Position numbers and translations under genes: made by a program
The notes under the pieces: generated by a model
What the model was told of the DNA's origin: nothing
Databases searched by the model: none
Seen by the model: only the letters and a program-made list of their open reading frames with translations
Assembly (NCBI GenBank): GCA_050246595.1
Contig: JBFWVT010000007.1
Location: 51,508-115,507, forward strand
Reading direction: 5' to 3'
DNA length: 64,000 nucleotides
DNA from: DATARH01 sp050246595
Lineage (GTDB): Bacteria; Pseudomonadota; Alphaproteobacteria; ATCC43930; CGMCC-115725
Shown here: positions 8,744-16,883 of the stretch, piece after piece
Position numbering within the stretch: the first letter of the stretch is position 1
How the letters are laid out: each line of letters begins with the position of its first letter

Positions 8744-10507
8744 TCAGCGAATCTCCCCGATCGCCGGCATTCGCAGCGTGCCGGCGCCGCCCAGCGCGGC
8801 ATCAAGCGCGGCGCTCAGCGCGGCGAGTTTGGCCGCGACGAGCTGGACCGAGGACGGCGCGTCCGGCTCGCCATCCTCGCCGGCGAGCCGCTCGACAATC
8901 CGCTCGATCGTGCTTTTCCGCTGCGGAAACACGACGAGTTCGATCTCCCCATCGGCCGGGATCGCCGCCGCCTCCTTGGCTAGAAGCAACGCGACATCGT
9001 AGCCGCCGAGCGCGTCCACCAGCCCGCGTTCCCTTGCTTCCTCGCCCGACCAGACGCGGCCCTTGGCGACCGCCTCGACCTCGTCCGCGGTCATGCGCCG
9101 GCCGGCTGCCACCCGCTCCTTGAAGCCGCGATAGGTCTGATCCAGAAAGGCGTCGAGCCGTGCCCGCGCGGTCGGCGAGAAATCTTCGAAGGGGCTGAAC
9201 ATCGCCGCGTTGGCGCCGCGCTGCACGGCTTCGCTGGTGACGCCGAGTTTGTCGAGCAGACCGGTGACGACGAGCTTGCCGGCCAGCACCCCGATCGACC
9301 CGGTCAGCGTGGCGGGCTGCGCCACGATCTTGTCGGCCGGAGCGGCGATATAATAGCCGCCGGAAGCGGCCAGATCGCCCATCGAGACGATGACCGGCTT
9401 GCCGCGCTCGCGCGCCCTTGCGACCTCGCGCCAGATCGTCTCGGAGGCGACCGCCGAACCGCCGGGGCTGTCGACGCGGAACAGGATCGCGCGCACCTCG
9501 GGGTCACGCGCGGCGTCGCGAAAGGCGCGCGCGATCTTGCGCGCGCTCAGCGTCGCGTCGCCGGAGAGCAGGTCGTCGCCGCCGCCTCCCTGCACGACCA
9601 TCCCGGCGCCGTGGATCAGCGCGATCTTCGGGCCGCTTGTGTGCGGCCGACCGGCGGCCTCGACATAGCGCGACAACGGCATCAGTCCGGCGCCGGAGCC
9701 GGCGCGCCCGCGCGTTTCGGCGAGCGCCTCGTCGCGATAGCCGATCCGGTCGATCAGCCCCGCCGCCTGGGCTTCATCGGCGAAAAGCGGGCCGCGATCG
9801 ATCAGCGCGCCGACCTGCGTCTCGGAAAGCCGGCGCGACGCCGCGATGCCGCGCGCCACCTGTCCCGACAGCGCGGTCAGCAGCGCCTCGGTCTGCTCGC
9901 GCTGCGGCCCGGTCATCGCGGTTTCGGTAAGGCTGTTCGCGGCCGTCTTGTACTCCTCGCGCCGGCCGAAACTCGGCGTGATCCCGAGCCAGTCGAGCGT
10001 GCCGCGAAAGAACGGCACCTCGGTGCGCAGCCCGATCAGCCCGACCGATCCCAGCGGCTGCACCCAGATCTCGTCGCAGGCCGTGGCGACATAATACGGT
10101 CTCGTGCCGGGGCCGAACTCGCCGAAGCTCTCCGAAAACGCGAGCGCGAACTTGCCCTTGGCCCGGAAGGCTTGGATCGCGTCGCGGACCTCCTGCGCCG
10201 TCGCCAAGGCCAGCCCGTCCTGGCCGAGCTGGACATAGAGCGCCCGGACGCGCGGATCGTCGCCGGCGCGTTCGATCGCGTCGAGAAACCCGCGCAGGGT
10301 CGGCTTGTCGCCAAACACGATCTCGCTCAGTGCGTCCTGGCTCGGCCCGGCCGCAAGGCCGCGGTTCAAATCCGCCGTCAGAACGATGCTGTCCGGCAGA
10401 GACGGCCGGCTGGCCGCCAGATACCAGACCAGCGCTCCGACCCCGAGGACTGCCAGCGATGCGGTGATGCCGATTGCGGCGAACAGGCCGAGCACAAAGC
10501 GGCGCAT
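8744..10507 (-). CDS. sppA: Signal peptide peptidase SppA, 67-kDa type
   Basis: A 587-residue inner-membrane serine protease that degrades cleaved signal peptides. An N-terminal anchor (LGLFAAIGITASLAVLGVGALVWYL) is followed by tandem S49 domains. The catalytic lysine K187 (REEYKTAAN) is in the first domain and the nucleophile S382 (GDLAASGGYY) in the second, the Ser-Lys arrangement of the E. coli long form. Length matches that form rather than the short one-domain type. It stands alone, convergent with the racemase-fold gene. Confidence 0.95.
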   Translation of the reverse strand: MRRFVLGLFAAIGITASLAVLGVGALVWYLAASRPSLPDSIVLTADLNRGLAAGPSQDALSEIVFGDKPTLRGFLDAIERAGDDPRVRALYVQLGQDGLALATAQEVRDAIQAFRAKGKFALAFSESFGEFGPGTRPYYVATACDEIWVQPLGSVGLIGLRTEVPFFRGTLDWLGITPSFGRREEYKTAANSLTETAMTGPQREQTEALLTALSGQVARGIAASRRLSETQVGALIDRGPLFADEAQAAGLIDRIGYRDEALAETRGRAGSGAGLMPLSRYVEAAGRPHTSGPKIALIHGAGMVVQGGGGDDLLSGDATLSARKIARAFRDAARDPEVRAILFRVDSPGGSAVASETIWREVARARERGKPVIVSMGDLAASGGYYIAAPADKIVAQPATLTGSIGVLAGKLVVTGLLDKLGVTSEAVQRGANAAMFSPFEDFSPTARARLDAFLDQTYRGFKERVAAGRRMTADEVEAVAKGRVWSGEEARERGLVDALGGYDVALLLAKEAAAIPADGEIELVVFPQRKSTIERIVERLAGEDGEPDAPSSVQLVAAKLAALSAALDAALGGAGTLRMPAIGEIR

Positions 10508-10657
10508 GGCGATTCGGTCTCCGGGGTCACGCGGTGTTGCCCACTCTAGCGCCGCCGCGCAGCGCGCGCGAACCGTTCAAGATCGCCTGCCCCAATGCTA
10601 CATAAGGGGGGCTACATAAGACGGTGCTGCACAAGACGGCAGAAGAGGAGGGCCGAG

Positions 10658-10969
10658 ATGAGTGCCGATACGATCGACGACAAGACCCGCACCGAGCTGG
10701 AAGCCGCGGCGTTTCGCACGCTCGTCGCGCATCTGCGCGAGCGTACCGACGTGCAGAATATCGAGCTGATGAACCTCGCCGGGTTCTGCCGCAACTGCCT
10801 GTCGAAATGGTACCGCGCGGCGGCCGAGGAGCGCGGGGTCGCGCTGTCCGACCCGGAGGCGCGCGAGATCGTCTACGGCATGCCGTATGACGAATGGCGC
10901 AAGCAGCATCAGAAGGAGGCGACACCGGAACAGAAGGCGGCGTTCGCGGCGTCCCAGCCAAAGCACTGA
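10658..10969 (+). CDS. DUF1244 family protein
   Basis: 103 residues, a single DUF1244 domain with the conserved core LAGFCRNCLSKWYRAAAE (two cysteines in CRNC) and MPYDEW. Proteobacterial family of unknown role. The ATG at 10658 follows agaagaggaggg and gives the normal N-terminus. Upstream, gctacataag occurs twice, 16 bp apart. It is followed after 89 bp by gapR in the same direction. Confidence 0.88.
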   Translation: MSADTIDDKTRTELEAAAFRTLVAHLRERTDVQNIELMNLAGFCRNCLSKWYRAAAEERGVALSDPEAREIVYGMPYDEWRKQHQKEATPEQKAAFAASQPKH

Positions 10970-11058
10970 CGCCGCGCCCTGGTCCGCTGGCCTCGGTCCG
11001 CTGGCCTCGGTCAGCTGGGGCCTTTGTCGTATTTGTTGCAACCGGGAAGGGGGAATTG

Positions 11059-11340
11059 ATGCCGGATGTCGGGGGGATTGCCGGCGAGCAGCTCAAATCG
11101 TTCATCGAACGCATCGAGCGGCTCGAAGAGGAGAAGCGCGCGTTGAGCGCCGACATCAAGGACGTCTACGCCGAGGCCAAGGGCAGCGGTTTTGATATCG
11201 CGATCATGCGCCAGATCATCCGCATCCGGCGCATGGACCAGGATGACGTGGACGAGCAGGAAACACTGCTCGACATCTACAAGCGGGCGCTCGGGATGCT
11301 GCCCGGTGCCGAACCCGCTACCGAGGAGGCGGCCGAGTAG
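11059..11340 (+). CDS. gapR: GapR-like nucleoid-associated protein (DUF2312)
   Basis: 93 residues, coiled-coil rich, with the conserved run EQLKSFIERIERLEEEK, then DIKDVYAEAKGSGFD and MRQIIRIRRMD of DUF2312. In Caulobacter GapR is an essential tetramer that encircles overtwisted DNA and aids topoisomerases; the same role is inferred. The ATG at 11059 follows gggaaggggg, and the protein length equals the family norm. The family is nearly confined to Alphaproteobacteria, so it also helps identify the organism. Confidence 0.92.
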   Translation: MPDVGGIAGEQLKSFIERIERLEEEKRALSADIKDVYAEAKGSGFDIAIMRQIIRIRRMDQDDVDEQETLLDIYKRALGMLPGAEPATEEAAE

Positions 11341-11588
11341 CGGCTGCGCCTTGAGCGCATTCCGCCGCGACTGCGTTGCCGCTGCGCTGCGCTGCTCGCG
11401 ACGACGGCGTCGGTCGTTGTCGCGAGCGCCCGGCTCCACCGCTCGACCGGGATAGCGCCGTGAAAAATATCGCCGGAATTGAGCGAGGCGGCCGTCTCTC
11501 CGCCAGCCGGGAGGGAACCGCAAGCGCGGTCGGGCTGTTCGACCGTCGTTTGCCAGTCTAATGGTGCCTGTCTGAAGGGGAATTTCTG

Positions 11589-11897
11589 ATGCGCGTTGCC
11601 GTACTTTTGATCGGCGCCCTGCTGATGCCCGCCTTTGCGATACCCACCTTGGCCCATGCCCAAAGCCCGACCGATACGCGCGTCATGAACGCTTTTATGC
11701 GCCATGGTCTGACGCGGGATAAGGCGTGGTGTTACAGTCAGGTTATCGGTCGGATGCTCGGACCGGACGGAGCCGTGCGGGCCGCCGCGATCGTCGAAGC
11801 CGCCCCCAGCGGTCAGGCGGTGCAACAAGGGGTGATGAGTGCGGGCATGCCGATGATGAACGCCTTCTCCACCGCCCATAATACCTGCGGTCAATGA
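11589..11897 (+). CDS. Small secreted protein of unknown function
   Basis: 102 residues. A signal peptide is clear (MRVAVLLIGALLMPAFAIPTLAHAQ, cleavage near AHA-QS). The mature part of about 77 residues has two cysteines (WCYSQ and NTCGQ) that could pair, and no family I recognise. A Shine-Dalgarno (aggggaa) precedes the ATG. Stand-alone gene; periplasmic location inferred. Confidence 0.7.
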   Translation: MRVAVLLIGALLMPAFAIPTLAHAQSPTDTRVMNAFMRHGLTRDKAWCYSQVIGRMLGPDGAVRAAAIVEAAPSGQAVQQGVMSAGMPMMNAFSTAHNTCGQ

Positions 11898-12163
11898 CCG
11901 GCGCGGCCGCCGGGCCGCGCGAGACAATTCCGGACCGCCGCCGGGTACTGCCTCAGTTTGAAACCGGCCCGCTGCGCCGCCCCGCAGCAACCCCTCGGGA
12001 CCGCCGGCCTCCGGCCGGCATGCTCGGGAGCGCCGGTGCCGCAGAACGGCAAGATCAAAATTCACACTGGGACAGCACCCGCCGCCGCCACTCGACGGAG
12101 CCTCCGCCGCGGTCTTAACATGACCGGCCTTTATGACCGTTCGCCGATCCGCAGGAAGCTCCG

Positions 12164-13042
12164 ATGACCCATATCACGACGAATGACGGTATCAGGCTCT
12201 ACTATGAAGAGGCCGGTTCCGGCGACCCGATCGTGTTTGTGCACGAATTCGCCGGCGATTGCCGCAGCTACGAGACGCAGCTCAGGTTCTTCGCCCGGCG
12301 CTATCGCTGCGTCGCGTTCAACGCGCGCGGCTATCCGCCCTCCGACGTGCCGGAGGACTGGCGGCAATACTCGCAGGAGCGGGCGCGCGACGATATCCGC
12401 GATGTGCTCGACGGGCTCGGGATCGCCAAGGCGCATATCGTCGGGATCTCGATGGGCGGGTTCGCGACCCTGCATTTCGGGTTTGCCTATCCCGAGCGCG
12501 CCCGCTCGCTGGTCGTCGCCGGCTGCGGCTACGGCGCACAGCCCGACAAGCGAACGCAATTCGCCGAGGAAGTGGCGCGCACCGCGGCGGCGATCGAGAG
12601 CCAGGGGATGGCCGAAGTGGCCAAAACCTACGGTGCCGGACCGACCCGCGTGCAGTATCAGAACAAGGACCCGCGCGGCTATGCCGAGTTCCTGGCGCAG
12701 CTCGCCGAGCATTCGACGACCGGCGCCGCCAACACGCAGCGCGGTGTGCAGGCGCGCCGGCCGTCGCTGTGGGAATTGACCGAGCAGATGAAACGGCTCG
12801 ACGTGCCGACCCTGATCGCGACCGGTGACGAGGACGACCCGTGTCTCGAACCCGGCATCCTGATGAAGCGGATGATCCCGGCCGCCGCACTGGTGGTGTT
12901 GCCGAATACCGGGCACGCGTTGAACATCGAGGAGCCGGACCTGTTCAACCGGACCCTCGCCGACTTCTTCCACCAGGTCGAAAGCGGCCGCTGGCCGCGC
13001 CGCGACCCGCGCTCGGTGACCGGGTCGATCCTCGGCATGTGA
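12164..13042 (+). CDS. Alpha/beta hydrolase
   Basis: 292 residues with a complete alpha/beta-hydrolase layout: IRLYYEEAGSGDPIVFVHEFAGD (oxyanion region), the nucleophile elbow GISMGG, an acid in ATGDEDDPCLEP and the histidine in LPNTGHALN. The acid and histidine follow the order of esterases and haloperoxidases of this class. Substrate unknown; cytoplasmic, with no signal peptide. Single gene with a weak Shine-Dalgarno before the ATG. Confidence 0.88.
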   Translation: MTHITTNDGIRLYYEEAGSGDPIVFVHEFAGDCRSYETQLRFFARRYRCVAFNARGYPPSDVPEDWRQYSQERARDDIRDVLDGLGIAKAHIVGISMGGFATLHFGFAYPERARSLVVAGCGYGAQPDKRTQFAEEVARTAAAIESQGMAEVAKTYGAGPTRVQYQNKDPRGYAEFLAQLAEHSTTGAANTQRGVQARRPSLWELTEQMKRLDVPTLIATGDEDDPCLEPGILMKRMIPAAALVVLPNTGHALNIEEPDLFNRTLADFFHQVESGRWPRRDPRSVTGSILGM

Positions 13043-13354
13043 GGGATACGGCGCAGTTCCTGGCGGGAATTGCGCCGGAAACCGGCAGACGCCTTTGGAG
13101 AGGCGTGGAGCAGCGTCGCACCCCGTCATAACCGATGTCGTGTCGAGGCGGGCCGGTCCGCGCGGAGACCCTCGCTTTCTGCCCGCGCTGGGCCACCGGT
13201 AGCATAAAGAACGGGGATTTTACCGACGTCCTTTCCGGTGGGCGCCGCAGGATCGCCGGTATCGAAAGCGACGAGGCGACGCCTCGGAGCGCGTCGTAAT
13301 TCGGCCTGCATAGGTGTCGCCCTACCCCCGTGGGAACGGTCCGAATTGTCGCGA
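13043..13354. other. Intergenic stretch without a recognisable gene
   Basis: Between the hydrolase and the CRP-type operator of lrgA I see no frame with a Shine-Dalgarno or a recognisable protein. The only structure is a few short GC-rich inverted repeats. Confidence 0.5.
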
Positions 13355-13372
13355 CTGTGATGAAATTCACAG
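13355..13372 (+). promoter_or_regulatory. CRP/FNR-type operator upstream of lrgA-lrgB
   Basis: CTGTGATGAAATTCACAG is a perfect 18-bp palindrome equal to the CRP consensus TGTGA-N6-TCACA. It centres about 90 bp before the lrgA ATG, a position suited to activation by a Crp-family regulator. Binding is inferred. Confidence 0.6.
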
Positions 13373-13453
13373 GTAACGGGCAACTCTCGCGATTATTATT
13401 CCGGCTTTCGGGGCGGCATGGTTCTCGAAACTCAGCCACGCGGAGGGGACCGG

Positions 13454-14071
13454 ATGACGAGGGAGCGTTACCGAGTTGTTGCTCCACAATTCACCGCAGC
13501 GGTAGAAACCGCGGGGGACGAACGCGCCAGATCGATACGGCGTTTTCTCTTTCCGTGGCTGCGTGGAAATCCAAAAGCGGCTTCGGAGGGCCGTCAACGA
13601 GGCAGCGAAACATCGTTCATCCGAGGGATCGCTGCCCCCGGCGCGGATGTCGTGGCCAAAACGCTGACCGCCGACTGGCGATCGGCAGGTCGCGCGGTTG
13701 CGATACTGCCGCTGCTCGCTCTGCAACTGCTCGCATTATGGGGACTGAATCTGGCCGGTGTCTGGATGGTCGAGCGGCTCCACCTGCCGATCCCGGGCAA
13801 TCTGGTCGGCATGGTCGGACTGTATCTGCTGCTCTCGTTCGGGTTGGTCAAGCTATCGTGGTTCGATACGACCGGGTCGTTTTTGATCCGGCATCTTGCC
13901 TTCTTTTTTATACCGATCACGGTCGGGCTGATGGATGCGGGCGGTCTGTTCGCCGCACACGGTTTCGGGATCGCGGTCACGCTGGTCGTCAGCGCAGCCG
14001 CCGGCATCCTGCTGTCGGGGTTCGCGGCCCAGTGTCTCGCGCGCCGAACCGCGCACGGGGGGAAGCCGTGA
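13454..14071 (+). CDS. CidA/LrgA-family holin-like membrane protein with long N-terminal extension
   Basis: 205 residues. The C-terminal part (from about residue 75) is a normal CidA/LrgA protein of four helices, with LALWGLNLAGVWMVERLHLPIPGNLVGMVGLYLLL and FIPITVGLMD. LrgA proteins are usually 110-150 residues; this one has some 70 extra, charged residues at the N-terminus. The ATG at 13454 has an excellent ggagggg site, which supports the long form, although internal starts are possible. CidA/LrgA with LrgB acts in murein-hydrolase control or metabolite export in other bacteria. It overlaps lrgB by one base (TGATG). Confidence 0.8.
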   Translation: MTRERYRVVAPQFTAAVETAGDERARSIRRFLFPWLRGNPKAASEGRQRGSETSFIRGIAAPGADVVAKTLTADWRSAGRAVAILPLLALQLLALWGLNLAGVWMVERLHLPIPGNLVGMVGLYLLLSFGLVKLSWFDTTGSFLIRHLAFFFIPITVGLMDAGGLFAAHGFGIAVTLVVSAAAGILLSGFAAQCLARRTAHGGKP

Positions 14072-14769
14072 TGAACTTCTCTCTTGATCCGATGATCGGT
14101 TTTGGCATCGCCCTGACCGCCGGAGCCTATGCGCTCAGCCTTGTGGTACGAAAGCGCTATTCCTCCCCGCTCACGACACCGGTATTGTTCGGCACGGTCG
14201 TCGTGATCGTGGTTCTGCTGCTTTGCGGGGTGTCGTCGGCGGACTATGCACCGGCGAAGCACATGATCACCGAGCTGCTCGGACCCGCAACGGTGGCGCT
14301 GGCGCTGCCGCTCTACAAGAACCGCCAGGTCTTTGTGCGCAATCTGCTGCCCGCGGCCTGCGGTATCGTCGCCGGCTCGCTCGGAACAATGATAACCGCC
14401 GGTCTCGTGGCGAGCGCCTTTGCATTTGCGCCCGAGATCGCCGCGTCGCTGTCGATCAAATCCGCCACGGTGCCGATTGCGGTCGAGATAGCCCGAACCG
14501 TCCACGCGAACCTCGTGCTGACCGCGCTTTTTGTTGTCATCACCGGAATGATCGGAGCGGCATTTGGCCCATGGCTGATGGACCGGTGCCGGATAACGCA
14601 TCCTGTCGCTCGCGGTCTGGCGCTCGGTACGGTTTCGCACGGGCAGGGTACGGCCCAGGCGGCGACCGAAGGCGAATTCACCGGCGCAGTCGCCGGTGTG
14701 GCGATGGGCCTCGGCGCCATCTGCACCGCCTTGGCGGCCCCATATGTCGTCCCGCTTCTGACCTGGTAG
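14071..14769 (+). CDS. lrgB: LrgB family membrane protein
   Basis: A 232-residue, polytopic inner-membrane protein with the LrgB/CidB hallmarks LLGPATVALALPLYKN, SIKSATVPIAVEIA and GLALGTVSHGQGTA. Partner of the LrgA-like protein; start and stop codons overlap, so translation is coupled. The pair is linked to holin-like control of autolysis, or in plants and some bacteria to glycolate/pyruvate transport. The role here is inferred. A CRP-type site lies upstream of the operon. Confidence 0.9.
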   Translation: MNFSLDPMIGFGIALTAGAYALSLVVRKRYSSPLTTPVLFGTVVVIVVLLLCGVSSADYAPAKHMITELLGPATVALALPLYKNRQVFVRNLLPAACGIVAGSLGTMITAGLVASAFAFAPEIAASLSIKSATVPIAVEIARTVHANLVLTALFVVITGMIGAAFGPWLMDRCRITHPVARGLALGTVSHGQGTAQAATEGEFTGAVAGVAMGLGAICTALAAPYVVPLLTW

Positions 14770-14911
14770 CGGCATCCGCGTTGTCGGGCCTTTCACGACA
14801 GCACCCGCCTCACTCCCCCGAGACGAAGGAAGATTGCGTGTTGTTCCGGCGGACGTGGTAAATGCAGACATCAGCCGGAACCGGGAACGGCAAGTCGGCG
14901 CGGAGGCGGTC

Positions 14912-15799
14912 ATGGAGAAGCCGGTCACATTCTACAGCGAGGGGGTTCGCCTCGCCGGCGACCTATTCCTGCCCGACGATCTGCGCTCCGGCGAAAGACG
15001 GGCCGGGATCGTGCTGTGTCACGGCTATACCGGTGTGCGCAACCTGTACCTGCCCGATATCGCCCGCATCCTGAACGGCGCCGGCTATGTCGTGCTGACC
15101 TTTGACTACAAGGGCTGGGGCGACAGCGACGGGCCGCCGGCGCGGCTCGCCCCCTACGGAAGGGTGGCCGACGTGCAGGCCGCGCTGAGCTTTCTGGCGG
15201 CGCGCCAGGAGGCCGATCCCGAACGGCTCGGGATTTACGGCACCAGCTACGGCGGCGCGACGGTCGTCTTTGTCGCCGCGATCGATCCGAGGGTAAAATG
15301 CGTCGTCTCGGTCGTCGGCATCGGCGATGGGGCGCGCTGGATGCGCAGCGTGCGCCGACCCGACGAATACCACGACCTGCTCGACCGCTCCGCCGCCGAC
15401 CGTACCAGCCGCGCGCTGACCGGCCAGTCGGAAATGGTCGAGCGCAACGACATCCTGCTGCCGGACCGTCAATCGGCCGAGCTTGCCGCCGCGGCGCGTC
15501 GTCTGGTGCCGGGCGCGATCAGCCGGATACCGCTCGAATACGTTGACGACACGCTCGGCTTCAACCCGGAATGGGTGGTGGACCGGATCGCGCCGCGCCC
15601 GGTGCTGTTCATCACCACCGACAACGACCGCCTCGTCCCGCCCGAGGAAAGCGTTTCTCTCCACGCGCGCGCTGGCGAACCGAAAAAGCTCGTCGTGCTC
15701 AAAGGTTTCGGCCATTACGAGGTCTATGAGGGCGAGGCGCTGCGCCAGGTGATGGAGGCGACCCTCGCCTGGTATCGCGAGCATCTGCCGGCGACGTGA
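14912..15799 (+). CDS. Alpha/beta hydrolase (dienelactone hydrolase/peptidase S9-like)
   Basis: 295 residues: GIVLCHGYTGVRNLYLPDIA (oxyanion loop), DYKGWGDSDG, the nucleophile elbow GIYGTSYGG, an acid in FITTDNDRLVPPEE and the histidine in KGFGHYEVYEG. The pattern is that of X-Pro dipeptidyl-peptidase/DLH-like serine hydrolases. Substrate not predictable. The start was taken at the ATG at 14912 (MEKPVTFYSEG), seven bases after ggagg; an upstream ATG at 14834 would add 26 non-conserved residues. A dispersed repeat starts 20 bp after the stop. Confidence 0.85.
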   Translation: MEKPVTFYSEGVRLAGDLFLPDDLRSGERRAGIVLCHGYTGVRNLYLPDIARILNGAGYVVLTFDYKGWGDSDGPPARLAPYGRVADVQAALSFLAARQEADPERLGIYGTSYGGATVVFVAAIDPRVKCVVSVVGIGDGARWMRSVRRPDEYHDLLDRSAADRTSRALTGQSEMVERNDILLPDRQSAELAAAARRLVPGAISRIPLEYVDDTLGFNPEWVVDRIAPRPVLFITTDNDRLVPPEESVSLHARAGEPKKLVVLKGFGHYEVYEGEALRQVMEATLAWYREHLPAT

Positions 15800-15819
15800 A
15801 CCATAGCGACGGAGATAGT

Positions 15820-15974
15820 CCCTCTCCGCCCTTCAGGGGGGAGAGAGCCTGCCCCGGACTTGATCCGGGGGAGGGGCCCATCGCGAAAGCGATGGGAGAG
15901 TGAGGTGGGTGCCGGCAACAGCTCCCGAATCCGCCCTCTCACCCCGACCCTCTCCCCCGGTGGGGGAAAGGGAG
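15820..15974. repeat. Dispersed palindromic repeat, copy A
   Basis: It starts cctctccgcccttcaggggg, contains the inner hairpin CATCGCGAAAGCGATG, the stretch ggtgggtgccggcaacagct, and ends ctcaccccgaccctctcccc with a purine tail. Related copies occur at 18206-18339 and 24956-25087. This one separates a hydrolase gene from the NlpC/P60 gene and supplies the latter's possible start codons. Confidence 0.85.
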
Positions 15975-16837
15975 TAGGGGCGCGGCTCGACCCCCGCCTC
16001 CACGCCTGCCGCCCCAACCTGGCCGCTTCGCGCCTGCGCGGCCTTGTCGCGGCCCCGCGCTATGCAGTCGGAACAGAGGCGCGCATCGTTGTCGGCCGCG
16101 CCCCGCTGCGCCGCGCCCCCTCGCATCAGGCCGCACTCGACACATTCTGCCATTACGGCGAGCGGCTCTTAATTTTCGACGAGGCGGACGGCTTCGTCTG
16201 GTGCCAGTCGCAGTTCGACCGCTATGTCGGCTATGTCGAGGCCGCACACGTCGCGATCGGCCCCGCCCCGGTCCCGACTCATTTCATCGCGACCCCTGGT
16301 TCTTACGCCTACGAATCCCCCGACCTGCGCTCTCCCCCGCGCGATTTCCTGCCGCGCCACGCCGCCGTCACGGTGGCCGAAACCGGCCTCGTCACCCGTG
16401 GCACCGAATACGCGCGCCTCGACACCGGTCACCACCTGCCATTCGCCTGTCTGTCGCCGGAGCCGCCGCGTTCGCCGGACATCGCCGCCGCCGCCGCGCT
16501 CTATCTTGGATGTCCGTATCTGTGGGGCGGCAGGAGCTTTCTTGGCATCGACTGCTCCGGTCTGGTGCAGAACGCGTTTCTTGACCTGGGCGTCCCCGTA
16601 TTGCGCGACACCGACATGCAGCGCGACACGATCGGCACCCGCGTTCCGGCCGCCGCCGAGGCCGATCTTAGACGCAACGACCTGCTCTACATGCCGGGCC
16701 ACGTGCTGATCCACGAGGGCGATGGCTCCGTCATCCACGCCGACGGCGCCAGCATGACCGTGCGCCGCGAACCCCTCGCCGCCTTTATGCGCCCGCGCGG
16801 CCTCGCCGTAAGCGGGTTTGTCGTCCGCCGCCCCTGA
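15905..16837 (+). CDS. NlpC/P60 family cell-wall hydrolase
   Basis: About 310 residues. The conserved part begins at LDPRLHACRPNLAASRLRG, followed by an SH3-like region and the C-terminal NlpC/P60 domain, with catalytic Cys in FLGIDCSGLVQNAF, His in MPGHVLIHEG and a later His in SVIHADG. It would cleave peptide stems of murein. The start is unusual: no ATG/GTG lies between the conserved N-terminus and the dispersed repeat, so translation must begin inside repeat DNA, either GTG at 15905 (after gggagagtgag) or TTG at 15860. It overlaps the region upstream of the acyl-CoA dehydrogenase. Confidence 0.85.
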   Translation: MGAGNSSRIRPLTPTLSPGGGKGVGARLDPRLHACRPNLAASRLRGLVAAPRYAVGTEARIVVGRAPLRRAPSHQAALDTFCHYGERLLIFDEADGFVWCQSQFDRYVGYVEAAHVAIGPAPVPTHFIATPGSYAYESPDLRSPPRDFLPRHAAVTVAETGLVTRGTEYARLDTGHHLPFACLSPEPPRSPDIAAAAALYLGCPYLWGGRSFLGIDCSGLVQNAFLDLGVPVLRDTDMQRDTIGTRVPAAAEADLRRNDLLYMPGHVLIHEGDGSVIHADGASMTVRREPLAAFMRPRGLAVSGFVVRRP

Positions 16838-16883
16838 CCGCATAATCGCCCCACCGCCCGTCCCACTCGCCCGGAGAAACCCC

